Source: Darwinimomas sp045600945 (GTDB taxonomy: Bacteria > Bacillota > Clostridia > Lachnospirales > Lachnospiraceae). Taken from it: 8,684 nucleotides of DNA. Below are positions 1 through 5,061 of the stretch, piece after piece. Each line of letters opens with the position of its first letter. Position 1 is the stretch's first letter. The position numbers and the translations under genes are program-made. The notes under the pieces were generated by a model. It did not search any database. It was not told where the DNA came from and saw only the letters and a program-made list of their open reading frames with translations. Where the stretch lies: assembly GCA_045600945.1 (NCBI GenBank), contig JAZRYX010000021.1, positions 1 to 8,684 of the forward strand, given 5' to 3'.

Positions 1-416
1 ACACCATCTACTGTCCATACGCCATTTTCATCAACCGTATATCCGTCAGGTGTTACACCACTTACTAAAAGTTCTCCTATTTTTCCATCCTTTGCTTCAT
101 GGAAATAGAAATACTTATAGCTTCCGTTCCAGTATATCTTCTGCCAGCCCGTCAGCATCTTTCCATTCTCATCAAAACGGAACCATGAAGGTTTATTGTC
201 ATTCCATGGATTTGTGATATAGGCCCAGGTATTCTTAAATGGTTGTGTAGATGCATATGACCATGTATCAGTCCCGGCATCATAATTCCATGTGCCTTCA
301 TATACCGGGTTTTCTTCTGAACCAGTATTAAATGCTTTCTTTTCGCCTGCAAAGGCAGTAGTTGCAGGCATTATCATAAGTATTACTGCAATAAGCAATG
401 CTATTAGTCTTTTCAT
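1..416 (-). CDS. Secreted cell-wall-binding repeat protein (5' part; continues off the left edge)
   Basis: The first 138 codons are visible and the gene is open at the window edge. The start is ATG at 416-414, with GAGGAG 9 nt upstream. Residues 1-23 form a classic signal peptide: Lys-Arg, a hydrophobic core, then an AFA cleavage site before GEKK. From about residue 38 the protein is rich in Trp, Tyr and Gly, with phrases such as GTWNYD, WFRFDENGKMLTGWQ, YKYFYFHEAKDGKIG and TPDGYTVDENGVW. These match choline-binding/cell-wall-binding repeats (CW_binding family) found at the ends of Clostridia surface proteins and amidases. The product is therefore probably exported and held on the wall. Any catalytic domain would lie outside the window. 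It lies 64 nt downstream of the fourth leader peptide on the same strand with no terminator between, so co-transcription is plausible. Family assignment is confident; a specific function is not. Confidence 0.8.
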   Translation of the reverse strand, partial: MKRLIALLIAVILMIMPATTAFAGEKKAFNTGSEENPVYEGTWNYDAGTDTWSYASTQPFKNTWAYITNPWNDNKPSWFRFDENGKMLTGWQKIYWNGSYKYFYFHEAKDGKIGELLVSGVTPDGYTVDENGVWTVDG

Positions 417-480
417 ATTGATTTGCTCCTCTGAGACCATGAATCAATGTAATGGATGCTTTCATTCCCTTATAATTTCA

Positions 481-624
481 TCATCCGACATCAAGCCAGC
501 TAGGGGGATCTTTTACCCCGCCTGTAACCTGTTCCAAATCTTCCATCGAAAGCTCTGTTACTCCTTCAGGGAGTTCCTTATTGTTGAGTTCGTTGTTATT
601 TAACTCTCTGTTATCGTTTGACAT
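481..624 (-). CDS. Double-glycine leader peptide 4 (47 aa, 11-residue core)
   Basis: This small gene is supported by its near-identical leader compared with three upstream paralogues. The leader is 36 residues and ends ELSMEDLEQVTGG, the usual site for cleavage by a C39-type peptidase of an ABC exporter. The predicted released peptide is very short, VKDPPSWLDVG, with no Cys and a Pro-Pro-Ser-Trp centre. The start is ATG at 624-622. Its Shine-Dalgarno GGGAGG overlaps the last codons of the preceding peptide gene, whose stop is only 5 nt upstream, so translation is probably coupled. Function is unknown; a secreted signal, a bacteriocin-like peptide or a modified peptide are all possible. The core has no Cys for thioether chemistry. 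The gene is sure from the paralogy; the role is inference. Confidence 0.82.
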   Translation of the reverse strand: MSNDNRELNNNELNNKELPEGVTELSMEDLEQVTGGVKDPPSWLDVG

Positions 625-629
625 TTTTG

Positions 630-830
630 TTACCTCCCTAATTCGAAATCTGCACTTCTCAACACAGCCGTTTCTTCAATATCAGTAACAGGTAATCTGG
701 CGAAACCACCCGGATAAGCCGTTACATTTGGTCCAGCTCCGCCTGTTACCTGTTCAAGATCTTCCATTGAGAGTTCCGTTACTCCTTCAGGGAGCTCTTC
801 TCTATTTACGCATTTCTTCTCTTCTGACAT
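630..830 (-). CDS. Double-glycine leader peptide 3 (66 aa, plug-like 35-residue core)
   Basis: This is a paralogue with a 31-residue leader beginning MSEEKKC and ending ELSMEDLEQVTGG, followed by a 35-residue core starting AGPNVTAYPGG. I chose ATG 830-828 because it aligns with the other leaders and has GGGGGA 7 nt upstream. A TTG at 848 would overlap the stop of the preceding gene and add a non-homologous extension. The core segment TDIEETAVLRSAD aligns without gaps to ADIEGMAVLKDAS of peptide 1, which in turn resembles the SusC/RagA plug signature. The only Cys is in the leader, so the core cannot form lanthionine or disulfide bridges. The gene starts 14 nt after peptide 2 and is evidently co-transcribed. 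Cleavage after GG is expected from the family; the target or effect is unknown. Confidence 0.85.
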   Translation of the reverse strand: MSEEKKCVNREELPEGVTELSMEDLEQVTGGAGPNVTAYPGGFARLPVTDIEETAVLRSADFELGR

Positions 831-844
831 TTTCGTGTCCCCCG

Positions 845-1045
845 TCAATTATTTTTATCAACAAAAGTATACATAACATCCTGTGCCTCTGTCTGGCCTA
901 TGACTCCTGCTGCACCTGATCCCATTACAGGGCCTGCTCCACCCGTTACCTGTTCCAAATCTTCCATGGACAACTCTGTTACTCCTTCAGGGAGTTCTTT
1001 ATTGTTTAGTTCATTGTTCTTGAGTTCTTTCTTTTCGTTTAACAT
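845..1045 (-). CDS. Double-glycine leader peptide 2 (66 aa, Gly/Ala-rich 30-residue core)
   Basis: The 36-residue leader is identical in protein sequence to that of peptide 1 and ends in VTGG. The 30-residue core starts AGPVMGSGAAGVIGQ and ends DVMYTFVDKNN. The N-terminal half of the core is small and flexible (Gly, Ala, Ser), which resembles the GxxxG-rich stretches of unmodified two-peptide bacteriocins. The acidic and polar C-terminus and lack of a cationic face argue against a simple membrane-active bacteriocin. There is no Cys. The start is ATG 1045-1043 with GGAG 8 nt upstream, 17 nt after the stop of peptide 1. It is the second gene of the four-peptide operon. The gene is well supported by the leader; function is unassigned. 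Confidence 0.88.
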   Translation of the reverse strand: MLNEKKELKNNELNNKELPEGVTELSMEDLEQVTGGAGPVMGSGAAGVIGQTEAQDVMYTFVDKNN

Positions 1046-1062
1046 ATCAATATCTCCGTGAA

Positions 1063-1308
1063 TTAGTTTCCTGCTTTGGAACCATAAAGTGCTGTTGCGG
1101 ATGCATCTTTCAACACAGCCATTCCTTCAATATCAGCAGGATTTATGCCGCTAAGACCATCTGCCATGGAGACGCCATCTACTATATATAACGGGCGTGC
1201 ACCACCTGTAACCTGCTCTAAATCCTCCATCGAAAGCTCCGTTACTCCTTCAGGGAGTTCCTTATTGTTTAGTTCGTTGTTCTTGAGTTCTTTCTTTTCG
1301 TTTAACAT
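1063..1308 (-). CDS. Double-glycine leader peptide 1 with SusC/RagA plug-like core (81 aa)
   Basis: First gene of the operon, with ATG at 1308-1306 and a strong GAGGAGG 8 nt upstream. Residues 1-36 are a charged, Asn/Glu/Lys-rich leader ending ELSMEDLEQVTGG. Residues 37-81 are the predicted core: it contains RPLYIVDGV, then INPADIEGMAVLKD, then ASATALYGSKAGN at the C-terminus. From memory of the family, this follows the conserved plug-domain signature of SusC/RagA TonB-dependent receptors (PLYVIDG, NPxDIESIEVLKDASATAIYGSRGANG). It stops exactly where receptors continue into GVI. Those receptors belong to diderm Bacteroidota, whereas this neighbourhood is Gram-positive. The core is in frame with leader, ribosome site and stop, so this is not a receptor remnant. 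It could be a receptor mimic, a decoy or a captured domain; function is unknown. Confidence 0.92.
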   Translation of the reverse strand: MLNEKKELKNNELNNKELPEGVTELSMEDLEQVTGGARPLYIVDGVSMADGLSGINPADIEGMAVLKDASATALYGSKAGN

Positions 1309-1415
1309 AATGGATTCCTCCTCGTATAGTATCTTTTAATTATTCATCTCTTTATGAAACCACGGAAAACAGTCACATCTCCCATAAGTTCCGGTTACTT
1401 TCTCTATCTTATATA

Positions 1416-1421
1416 ATTATA
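1416..1421 (-). promoter_or_regulatory. Candidate -10 box of the peptide operon
   Basis: A perfect TATAAT on the minus strand lies about 108 nt upstream of the peptide 1 start, in an AT-rich stretch. No good -35 hexamer lies 16-18 nt further upstream, which could mean activator dependence. Expected transcription start is around 1409, giving a leader of about 100 nt. The call rests on the -10 match alone. Confidence 0.4.
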
Positions 1422-1450
1422 TACGATGAAACCGGAAAAATGGCTAATAT

Positions 1451-1481
1451 CTCAGAAAACCTCAAAAAAGAGCTCAAAAAA
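1451..1481 (-). repeat. Three tandem TTTT(T/C)TGAG repeats upstream of the peptide operon -10
   Basis: On the plus strand the copies read ctcagaaaa (1451-1459), ctcaaaaaa (1461-1469) and ctcaaaaaa (1473-1481). The start-to-start spacings are 10 and 12 bp, about one helical turn. They lie about 40-70 bp upstream of the predicted start site for the peptide operon, where an activator could bind. The last copy overlaps the U-tract of the neighbouring terminator, so part of the pattern may be coincidental. Confidence 0.35.
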
Positions 1482-1512
1482 GAAGCCCCGGATCATTTTC
1501 CAGGACTCCTCT
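1476..1512 (-). terminator. Intrinsic terminator upstream of the peptide operon
   Basis: Read on the minus strand, GGAGTCCTGG (1509-1500) pairs with CCGGGGCTTC (1491-1482) around an 8-nt loop AAAATGAT, followed immediately by TTTTTT (1481-1476). The 10-bp stem includes three G-U pairs. These become A-C mismatches on the other strand, so the structure is specific to minus-strand RNA. It closes the candidate RNA that starts near 1645. Confidence 0.72.
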
Positions 1513-1645
1513 TTGTATTGTTATCTGTAGGATGATGCACGGGCCCCGCAGGGCCCACAGAACCCAAAATCCCTGTCAGATTATCTGTATGTACAGGTCT
1601 GTTTTATTTGTCTGGATGACAGAGTGTCTTGGATCAATCGCCAAT
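1476..1645 (-). ncRNA. Candidate structured small RNA or terminating leader of the peptide operon
   Basis: A good minus-strand promoter (1652-1680) and an intrinsic terminator (1476-1512) bracket about 170 nt without a convincing gene. The RNA could form three hairpins in order. The first pairs CCTGT plus CAGA with TCTG plus ACAGG (roughly 1598-1572), with a 5-nt bulge. The second is a perfect GGGCCC/GGGCCC stem with a 4-nt loop (1556-1541). The third is the terminator. The element ACAGATAA occurs twice. I do not recognise a known Rfam class. It could be an independent small RNA, or a leader whose terminator controls read-through into the peptide genes starting at 1308. No expression evidence is available. 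Confidence 0.5.
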
Positions 1646-1651
1646 ATACAG

Positions 1652-1680
1652 AGTATAGCATCCAAATATCCATGTTGCAA
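1652..1680 (-). promoter_or_regulatory. Sigma-A-type promoter for the candidate RNA
   Basis: On the minus strand TTGCAA (1680-1675) is followed, after exactly 17 nt, by TATACT (1657-1652). The predicted start is near 1645. Nearly the same sequence, including the spacer, occurs upstream of the acetyltransferase gene at 5062-5090, where it also has good -35 and -10 hexamers at 17-bp spacing. Confidence 0.65.
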
Positions 1681-1686
1681 CTAAGT
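1655..1686 (-). repeat. 32-bp promoter-containing repeat, copy 1
   Basis: Identical at 30 of 32 positions to 5065-5096. On the plus strand both begin atagcatccaaatatcca and end tgcaactaagt, differing only at two bases between these blocks. The conserved block covers the -35 box, the whole 17-bp spacer, half of the -10 box and 6 bp upstream of the -35. Confidence 0.85.
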
Positions 1687-1756
1687 ATGAATAAAGGATT
1701 TTCAATAGGTATCAGCTTTTGCGAGCGAAGCAGTAGCGTGCGATGTTTCAAAAAAA

Positions 1757-1786
1757 TGTTAAAAGTTTGTTCAAAAGTGATACAAT
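1757..1786 (+). promoter_or_regulatory. Possible promoter of the racemase operon
   Basis: TACAAT (1781-1786) matches a -10 box and lies 35 nt before the racemase start. The best -35 at acceptable spacing is a weak TGTTAA or GTTAAA (1757-1763). The call rests mainly on the -10 and position. The gene itself has AAGGAG at 1805-1810. Confidence 0.4.
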
Positions 1787-1820
1787 ATCCATGATGTAAT
1801 CCATAAGGAGAGCCAGTCAT

Positions 1821-2540
1821 ATGATAAATAAAAAAGATAAAATGAAAAAAACCATCGGAATAATCGGTGGGATGGGTCCACTGGCAACCAGTGATTTATT
1901 CAAAAAAATAATAGATATAACTGATGCAGACAAAGATCAGGATTATCCGCGGGTTCTGATAGATAATAACATTAACATTCCTGACAGAACAATGGCCATA
2001 CTCCACGGAGGAGAATCTCCTGTTCCGGAAATGGTCAGATCGGCAACCATTCTTTCGGAAATGGGCGCGGATGTTCTTATTATTCCATGTAATACAGCTC
2101 ATTATTTCTATAATATTATTGCAGACTCTGTTAATATTCCTGTTCTGAACATGATTAAAGAAACTGCTGCCGAAGCACTGGCAAAGGGCTGTAAAAAAGC
2201 AGGTCTTCTGGCCACCGACGGGACCATACAGACGGGTATATACAGCAATGTATTTGAATCTTCCGGAATAGAAATGATAGTCCCCGAAGGTGACAGACAG
2301 GAAGCCGTTATGGATATCATATACAACGGAGTAAAAGCCGGAAAAAAAGAATATGATGTGACGGATTATAAAAACACCATTCAGGATCTGTTTGACAGAG
2401 GTGCGGAGACCGTTATACTCGGGTGCACAGAGCTACCTTTGGCAATGGACCTTTATAATGTCAAAGCTGCAAGCATCGATCCGACAATGGCACTGGCAAA
2501 GGCTGCCGTCAGATTTTCAGGATATAATGTAAAAAGCTGA
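1821..2540 (+). CDS. Aspartate/glutamate racemase family protein
   Basis: The 239-aa cytosolic enzyme belongs to the cofactor-independent Asp/Glu racemase superfamily, which interconverts enantiomers using two cysteines as acid/base. The start of the fold is visible as TIGIIGGMGPLAT (residues 11-23). Cys90 in PCNTAHYF and Cys202 in LGCTELPLA sit in the two expected catalytic motifs. Length is normal for the family. ATG 1821 is preferred because AAGGAG lies 10 nt upstream; an in-frame ATG at 1842, just before the conserved fold, lacks its own site. The gene stands 156 nt upstream of a symporter with aspartate/glutamate-type substrate residues, which suggests aspartate or glutamate as substrate. 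The exact amino acid and direction cannot be read from sequence; related members act on other compounds. Confidence 0.88.
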   Translation: MINKKDKMKKTIGIIGGMGPLATSDLFKKIIDITDADKDQDYPRVLIDNNINIPDRTMAILHGGESPVPEMVRSATILSEMGADVLIIPCNTAHYFYNIIADSVNIPVLNMIKETAAEALAKGCKKAGLLATDGTIQTGIYSNVFESSGIEMIVPEGDRQEAVMDIIYNGVKAGKKEYDVTDYKNTIQDLFDRGAETVILGCTELPLAMDLYNVKAASIDPTMALAKAAVRFSGYNVKS

Positions 2541-2588
2541 ATATATTAACCCCCGGAAAACGGATAAAAACGGGCAAAATCTCTCTTG

Positions 2589-2622
2589 TACAAAATGCAC
2601 AAAATAAATGTTGCATTTTGTA
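2589..2622. repeat. Perfect 11-bp inverted repeat between racemase and symporter
   Basis: TACAAAATGCA (2589-2599) and TGCATTTTGTA (2612-2622) flank a 12-bp loop, followed by TTTTTATA. It could be a weak, A/U-rich terminator after the racemase or an operator upstream of the symporter. The stem has few G-C pairs, which makes a pure terminator role doubtful. Confidence 0.5.
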
Positions 2623-2646
2623 TTTTTATATAATTATTGTTTATAT

Positions 2647-2652
2647 TATAAT
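2647..2652 (+). promoter_or_regulatory. Possible -10 box of the symporter gene
   Basis: A TATAAT 45 nt before the symporter start lies in a very AT-rich stretch. No convincing -35 is present at 16-18 nt. The inverted repeat at 2589-2622 ends 24 bp upstream, where it could act as an operator. In such AT-rich sequence the match may be chance. Confidence 0.35.
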
Positions 2653-2696
2653 ATACACGTAAATATCATTTTTAATCCATGAAAAGGGGGTCTCTT

Positions 2697-4010
2697 ATGG
2701 ATAACGTGCCAAAGAAAAAAAGTTTTATACGGGCATATCTTGATTTCAACGTTCTGTACAAGATATTGATCGGACTTCTTGTCGGAGCAGTCGCAGGTAT
2801 TATTCTTGCATCAGCAGGCGTAACAGAGTTACCGAAATGGATCAGTATGTTCGGAACAATCTTCACAAGATTGCTCAAGATGATTATCATTCCTATCATC
2901 GTAGGATCACTGGTAATCGGTGCTTCATCGGTTTCACCTGCAAATGTCGGAAAAGTCGGTGTCAGGATAATTATTATTTATCTGATTACATCAGCTATCG
3001 GCGTATGCATCGGTCTTGCAATGGGCGGCATATTCAAACCTCAGGCTGATCTTTCTGCAGTTACACAGCTTGCAGCTGAAGCAGAGGGAAAACTTGCCGA
3101 TACCAATGTATGGCAGGTAATAGCGGAAATTATTCCTACAAGCGTTCTTTCTTCTCTTGTAAATGAAAATGTACTTCAGGTAATCTTCTTCTCATTACTG
3201 TTCGGTATCTGCTTAAGCTACATGAAAGTTTCCAGTGATGAAAGAATCAGAACTATCTCTACAACTATGTATGAGGTATTTGACTGTCTCACTGAAATAA
3301 TGATGAAGATAGTCGGAGGTATCATGCAGTATGCGCCGATCGGTGTTGCAGTTCTTATTGCAGAGGTATTTGCAAAGAATGGTGCCAAAGTCGCAGGAGC
3401 ACTACTTACCGTAACGATTGCATGCTTCCTTGGATACATTATTCACATTGTTCTCGTTTACGGCGGACTCCTTAAGATCTTCAAGATCAAGATCGCTACA
3501 TTCTTTAAGGAAGCCAGAACACCTTTCATTACCGCATTTGTTACACGTTCATCTAACGGTACTCTTCCTACAAGTTTCCAGGCAGCTGAAAACCTGGGAG
3601 TTCACAAGGAAGTATATGCCTTCTCACTTCCGCTCGGAGCAACTATTAACATGGACGGAACTGCAATCTATCAGGGTGTCTGCGCAACTTTCCTTATCCT
3701 TTCATGCTACGGAAGATCTTTTACTGGCGGTGAAATTGGAATGATCATCCTTCTCGCAACACTTGCTTCTATCGGTACAGCAGGAGTTCCGGGGGCAGGA
3801 GCAATCATGCTTGCTATGGTTATGCAGGGTATCAATATGCCGATTGAACCAGGTACAATTATCGCAGGTGCATACGCAATGATACTCGGAATCGACGCTA
3901 TCCTTGACATGGGACGTACAGCACTTAACGTAACAGGAGACCTTACTTGCACATGCTGTATAGCTAAAAAGCTTGGATACATTACAGAGGATTCACCACT
4001 CAAGTCCTGA
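2697..4010 (+). CDS. Aspartate/glutamate:cation symporter (DAACS/SLC1 family)
   Basis: The 437-aa multi-pass inner-membrane protein has the complete signature of the glutamate transporter fold. SSNGTLPTS forms the serine-rich hairpin 1 tip, NMDGTA is the TM7 cation/substrate motif, and GVPGAG lies in hairpin 2. TM8 contains LDMGRTALNVTGD. The Asp, Arg, Thr and Asn pattern of that last motif matches the aspartate-binding residues of archaeal GltPh rather than the dicarboxylate-type DctA motif, so an acidic amino acid coupled to Na+ or H+ is the likely substrate. I chose ATG 2697 because AAGGGGG lies 6 nt upstream; ATG 2679 would place that ribosome site inside the gene. It sits between the racemase and a small PH-like protein on the same strand, so import could feed or retrieve racemase substrates. 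Confidence 0.9.
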   Translation: MDNVPKKKSFIRAYLDFNVLYKILIGLLVGAVAGIILASAGVTELPKWISMFGTIFTRLLKMIIIPIIVGSLVIGASSVSPANVGKVGVRIIIIYLITSAIGVCIGLAMGGIFKPQADLSAVTQLAAEAEGKLADTNVWQVIAEIIPTSVLSSLVNENVLQVIFFSLLFGICLSYMKVSSDERIRTISTTMYEVFDCLTEIMMKIVGGIMQYAPIGVAVLIAEVFAKNGAKVAGALLTVTIACFLGYIIHIVLVYGGLLKIFKIKIATFFKEARTPFITAFVTRSSNGTLPTSFQAAENLGVHKEVYAFSLPLGATINMDGTAIYQGVCATFLILSCYGRSFTGGEIGMIILLATLASIGTAGVPGAGAIMLAMVMQGINMPIEPGTIIAGAYAMILGIDAILDMGRTALNVTGDLTCTCCIAKKLGYITEDSPLKS

Positions 4011-4039
4011 TTGTATAAATAATGGAGTAACACAGTAAA

Positions 4040-4408
4040 TTGGAAAAACGTGATTTAGAAAACAGACTAAGATATCTGGGTGAGTACAGTGAATACTGGA
4101 TGCGCAAGGAACTTAAGATCCTGGGACCTATGTTGAAACCGGGTGAAAAATTATTCTGTGTGCTGACCGGTGTTAATGAAGCTAACCGCAAGATGCTTGC
4201 AGTAACTGATAACAGACTGATTATCATAATGGCAGGAATCTTAGGGTCGGGTGATATAAAAGTAATCAGAAAAGAAGCAGTTACCGGATACAACTTTGAA
4301 AAGAAACTCTTCTCTAAACTTACTATTACAGCATCCGGTGAAGAATATGTTTTTACCAATACTCAGGGTGGAAGAAAAGAATTATTTGAGTGGGCTATGA
4401 AACAATAA
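4040..4408 (+). CDS. Small bacterial PH-like domain protein
   Basis: The 122-aa soluble protein has no signal peptide or membrane segment. Residues about 32-120 resemble the bacterial pleckstrin-homology-like fold (bPH type): LKPGEKLFCVLTGV, MLAVTDNRLIIIMAG, a basic strand region KVIRKEAVTGYNF, then a C-terminal helix RKELFEWAMKQ. An upstream in-frame stop at 4028 forces a start at or after TTG 4040. GGAG lies 12 nt before that TTG, a rather long spacing. The next in-frame ATG (codon 21) has no ribosome site. It follows the symporter by 29 nt and ends just before a strong terminator, so it is probably co-transcribed with it. A role in membrane association or stress response would be inference; none is assigned. 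Confidence 0.7.
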   Translation: MEKRDLENRLRYLGEYSEYWMRKELKILGPMLKPGEKLFCVLTGVNEANRKMLAVTDNRLIIIMAGILGSGDIKVIRKEAVTGYNFEKKLFSKLTITASGEEYVFTNTQGGRKELFEWAMKQ

Positions 4409-4440
4409 TAATCACTCAAAAATGTTGATTCGGAAATCCC

Positions 4441-4499
4441 AAAAATAAAGCGGCTGTCGCACTATTGATTAATCAATGGCGCGCAGCTACTTTATTTTT
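4441..4499. terminator. Bidirectional terminator between convergent genes
   Basis: AAAAATAAAG (4441-4450) pairs perfectly with CTTTATTTTT (4490-4499). Inside are GCTG/CAGC and CGC/GCG pairs and a further ATTGATTAATCAAT palindrome. The outer A and T tracts give a U-run after the hairpin on both strands. It fits termination of the plus-strand operon ending at 4408 and of the minus-strand acetyltransferase ending at 4514. Confidence 0.85.
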
Positions 4500-4513
4500 C
4501 TGTAAACTACATC

Positions 4514-5014
4514 CTATTTGACTTTTTCATAGGCAATTCTTGGATCATTATCCTGTCTTACGTGTATAATTCCACATTTCTCAAATCCGAGTTTTTCAAG
4601 CAGATTCTGCATTACAGAATTATCCGTATGAGTATCTATTCTGATATGTCCACACTGATCTAATGCCCAGTTGATACAAAATGTTCCCACACCTTTACAT
4701 TCTCCGCTGCTTGCGATCCTATGCACGACACCGTACGGTCCGTCATGTTTCCATTCTCCGGCTTCAATTATACGATAGGTGGGTTCAACATCCGATCCGT
4801 AATCAAAATAAAACACTCCCAGAACCTTATCATTCTCATCGACACAGACATAGCTTTTTCCGATCATTATATCATTCCTTATAAGATCAGCCGGGGGCCA
4901 GCATCGGGGACCCCATTGTTTCGTATTTCCATGTTCTGCCATGAAAACCCGTGCATCAGCGTAAATCTGCATTATCCTGTCAAAATCTTCTGGTTTTGAA
5001 TTTCTTATCTTCAT
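4514..5014 (-). CDS. GNAT family N-acetyltransferase
   Basis: The 166-aa cytosolic protein has the GNAT fold, which transfers an acetyl group from acetyl-CoA to an amine. The N-terminus MKIRNSKPEDFDRIMQIY is the typical first strand and helix. A central strand reads GKSYVCVDENDKVLGVFYF. The acetyl-CoA loop (motif A) appears as HRIASSGECKGVGTFCINWA, and the C-terminal part has IRIDTH and MQNLLEKLGFEKCG. Start ATG 5014-5012 is preferred over ATG 5026 because GGAG lies 6 nt upstream and it begins at the conserved fold. The gene is convergent with the PH-domain gene and shares its terminator. Its promoter (5062-5090) is a near copy of the one before the candidate RNA. The acetylated substrate cannot be deduced. 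Confidence 0.88.
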   Translation of the reverse strand: MKIRNSKPEDFDRIMQIYADARVFMAEHGNTKQWGPRCWPPADLIRNDIMIGKSYVCVDENDKVLGVFYFDYGSDVEPTYRIIEAGEWKHDGPYGVVHRIASSGECKGVGTFCINWALDQCGHIRIDTHTDNSVMQNLLEKLGFEKCGIIHVRQDNDPRIAYEKVK

Positions 5015-5061
5015 TTCAATCTCCATCCCTAACGCATAAAAACTGTTATTCCTTCTCGGTA

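Larger units (their letters stand above)
517..1308 (-). repeat. Four direct repeats of the leader-coding segment (517-624, 738-830, 938-1045, 1201-1308)
   Basis: Each peptide gene begins with a 93-108 nt block encoding the leader. The blocks remain clearly alike at the nucleotide level: the plus-strand segment ctccttcagggag is present in all four. Copies 1 and 2 are the closest and copy 3 is the most divergent and shortest. Similarity stops abruptly just after the GG codons. This indicates duplication of the leader followed by replacement or very rapid divergence of the core. Confidence 0.9.

Noticed and set aside
292..603. Plus-strand reading frame of 103 codons across the peptide 4 and cell-wall protein genes
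   Set aside because: It is antisense to two well-supported genes with good ribosome sites and recognisable domains; it has no family resemblance.
831..848. TTG start at 848 for peptide 3
   Set aside because: It would overlap the stop of peptide 2 and add residues absent from the paralogues. ATG at 830 has GGGGGA at proper spacing and aligns with the other leaders.
845..938. Plug-like motif in the core of peptide 2
   Set aside because: Only scattered matches (A, D, V, K) appear and only with a gap; this is not above chance.
1063..1308. Peptide 1 as a decayed fragment of a real TonB-dependent receptor gene
   Set aside because: The plug-like segment is in frame with a paralogous leader, has its own ribosome site and stop, and shows neighbour-like codon use. 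No barrel sequence or other receptor remnants are nearby.
481..1308. Lanthipeptide or other Cys-crosslinked RiPP cluster
   Set aside because: No core contains Cys, and no LanM, LanBC or radical SAM enzyme lies in the window. A Cys-independent modification remains possible.
517..1308. CRISPR-like array
   Set aside because: The repeats are about 100 bp, coding, imperfect and each preceded by a ribosome site; the units are leader-peptide genes.
1581..1820. A 79-codon minus-strand reading frame in the racemase upstream region
   Set aside because: Its composition is unlike a natural protein, it overlaps the racemase promoter and ribosome site, and it runs through the promoter repeat at 1655-1686. 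The promoter and terminator there suit an untranslated RNA better.
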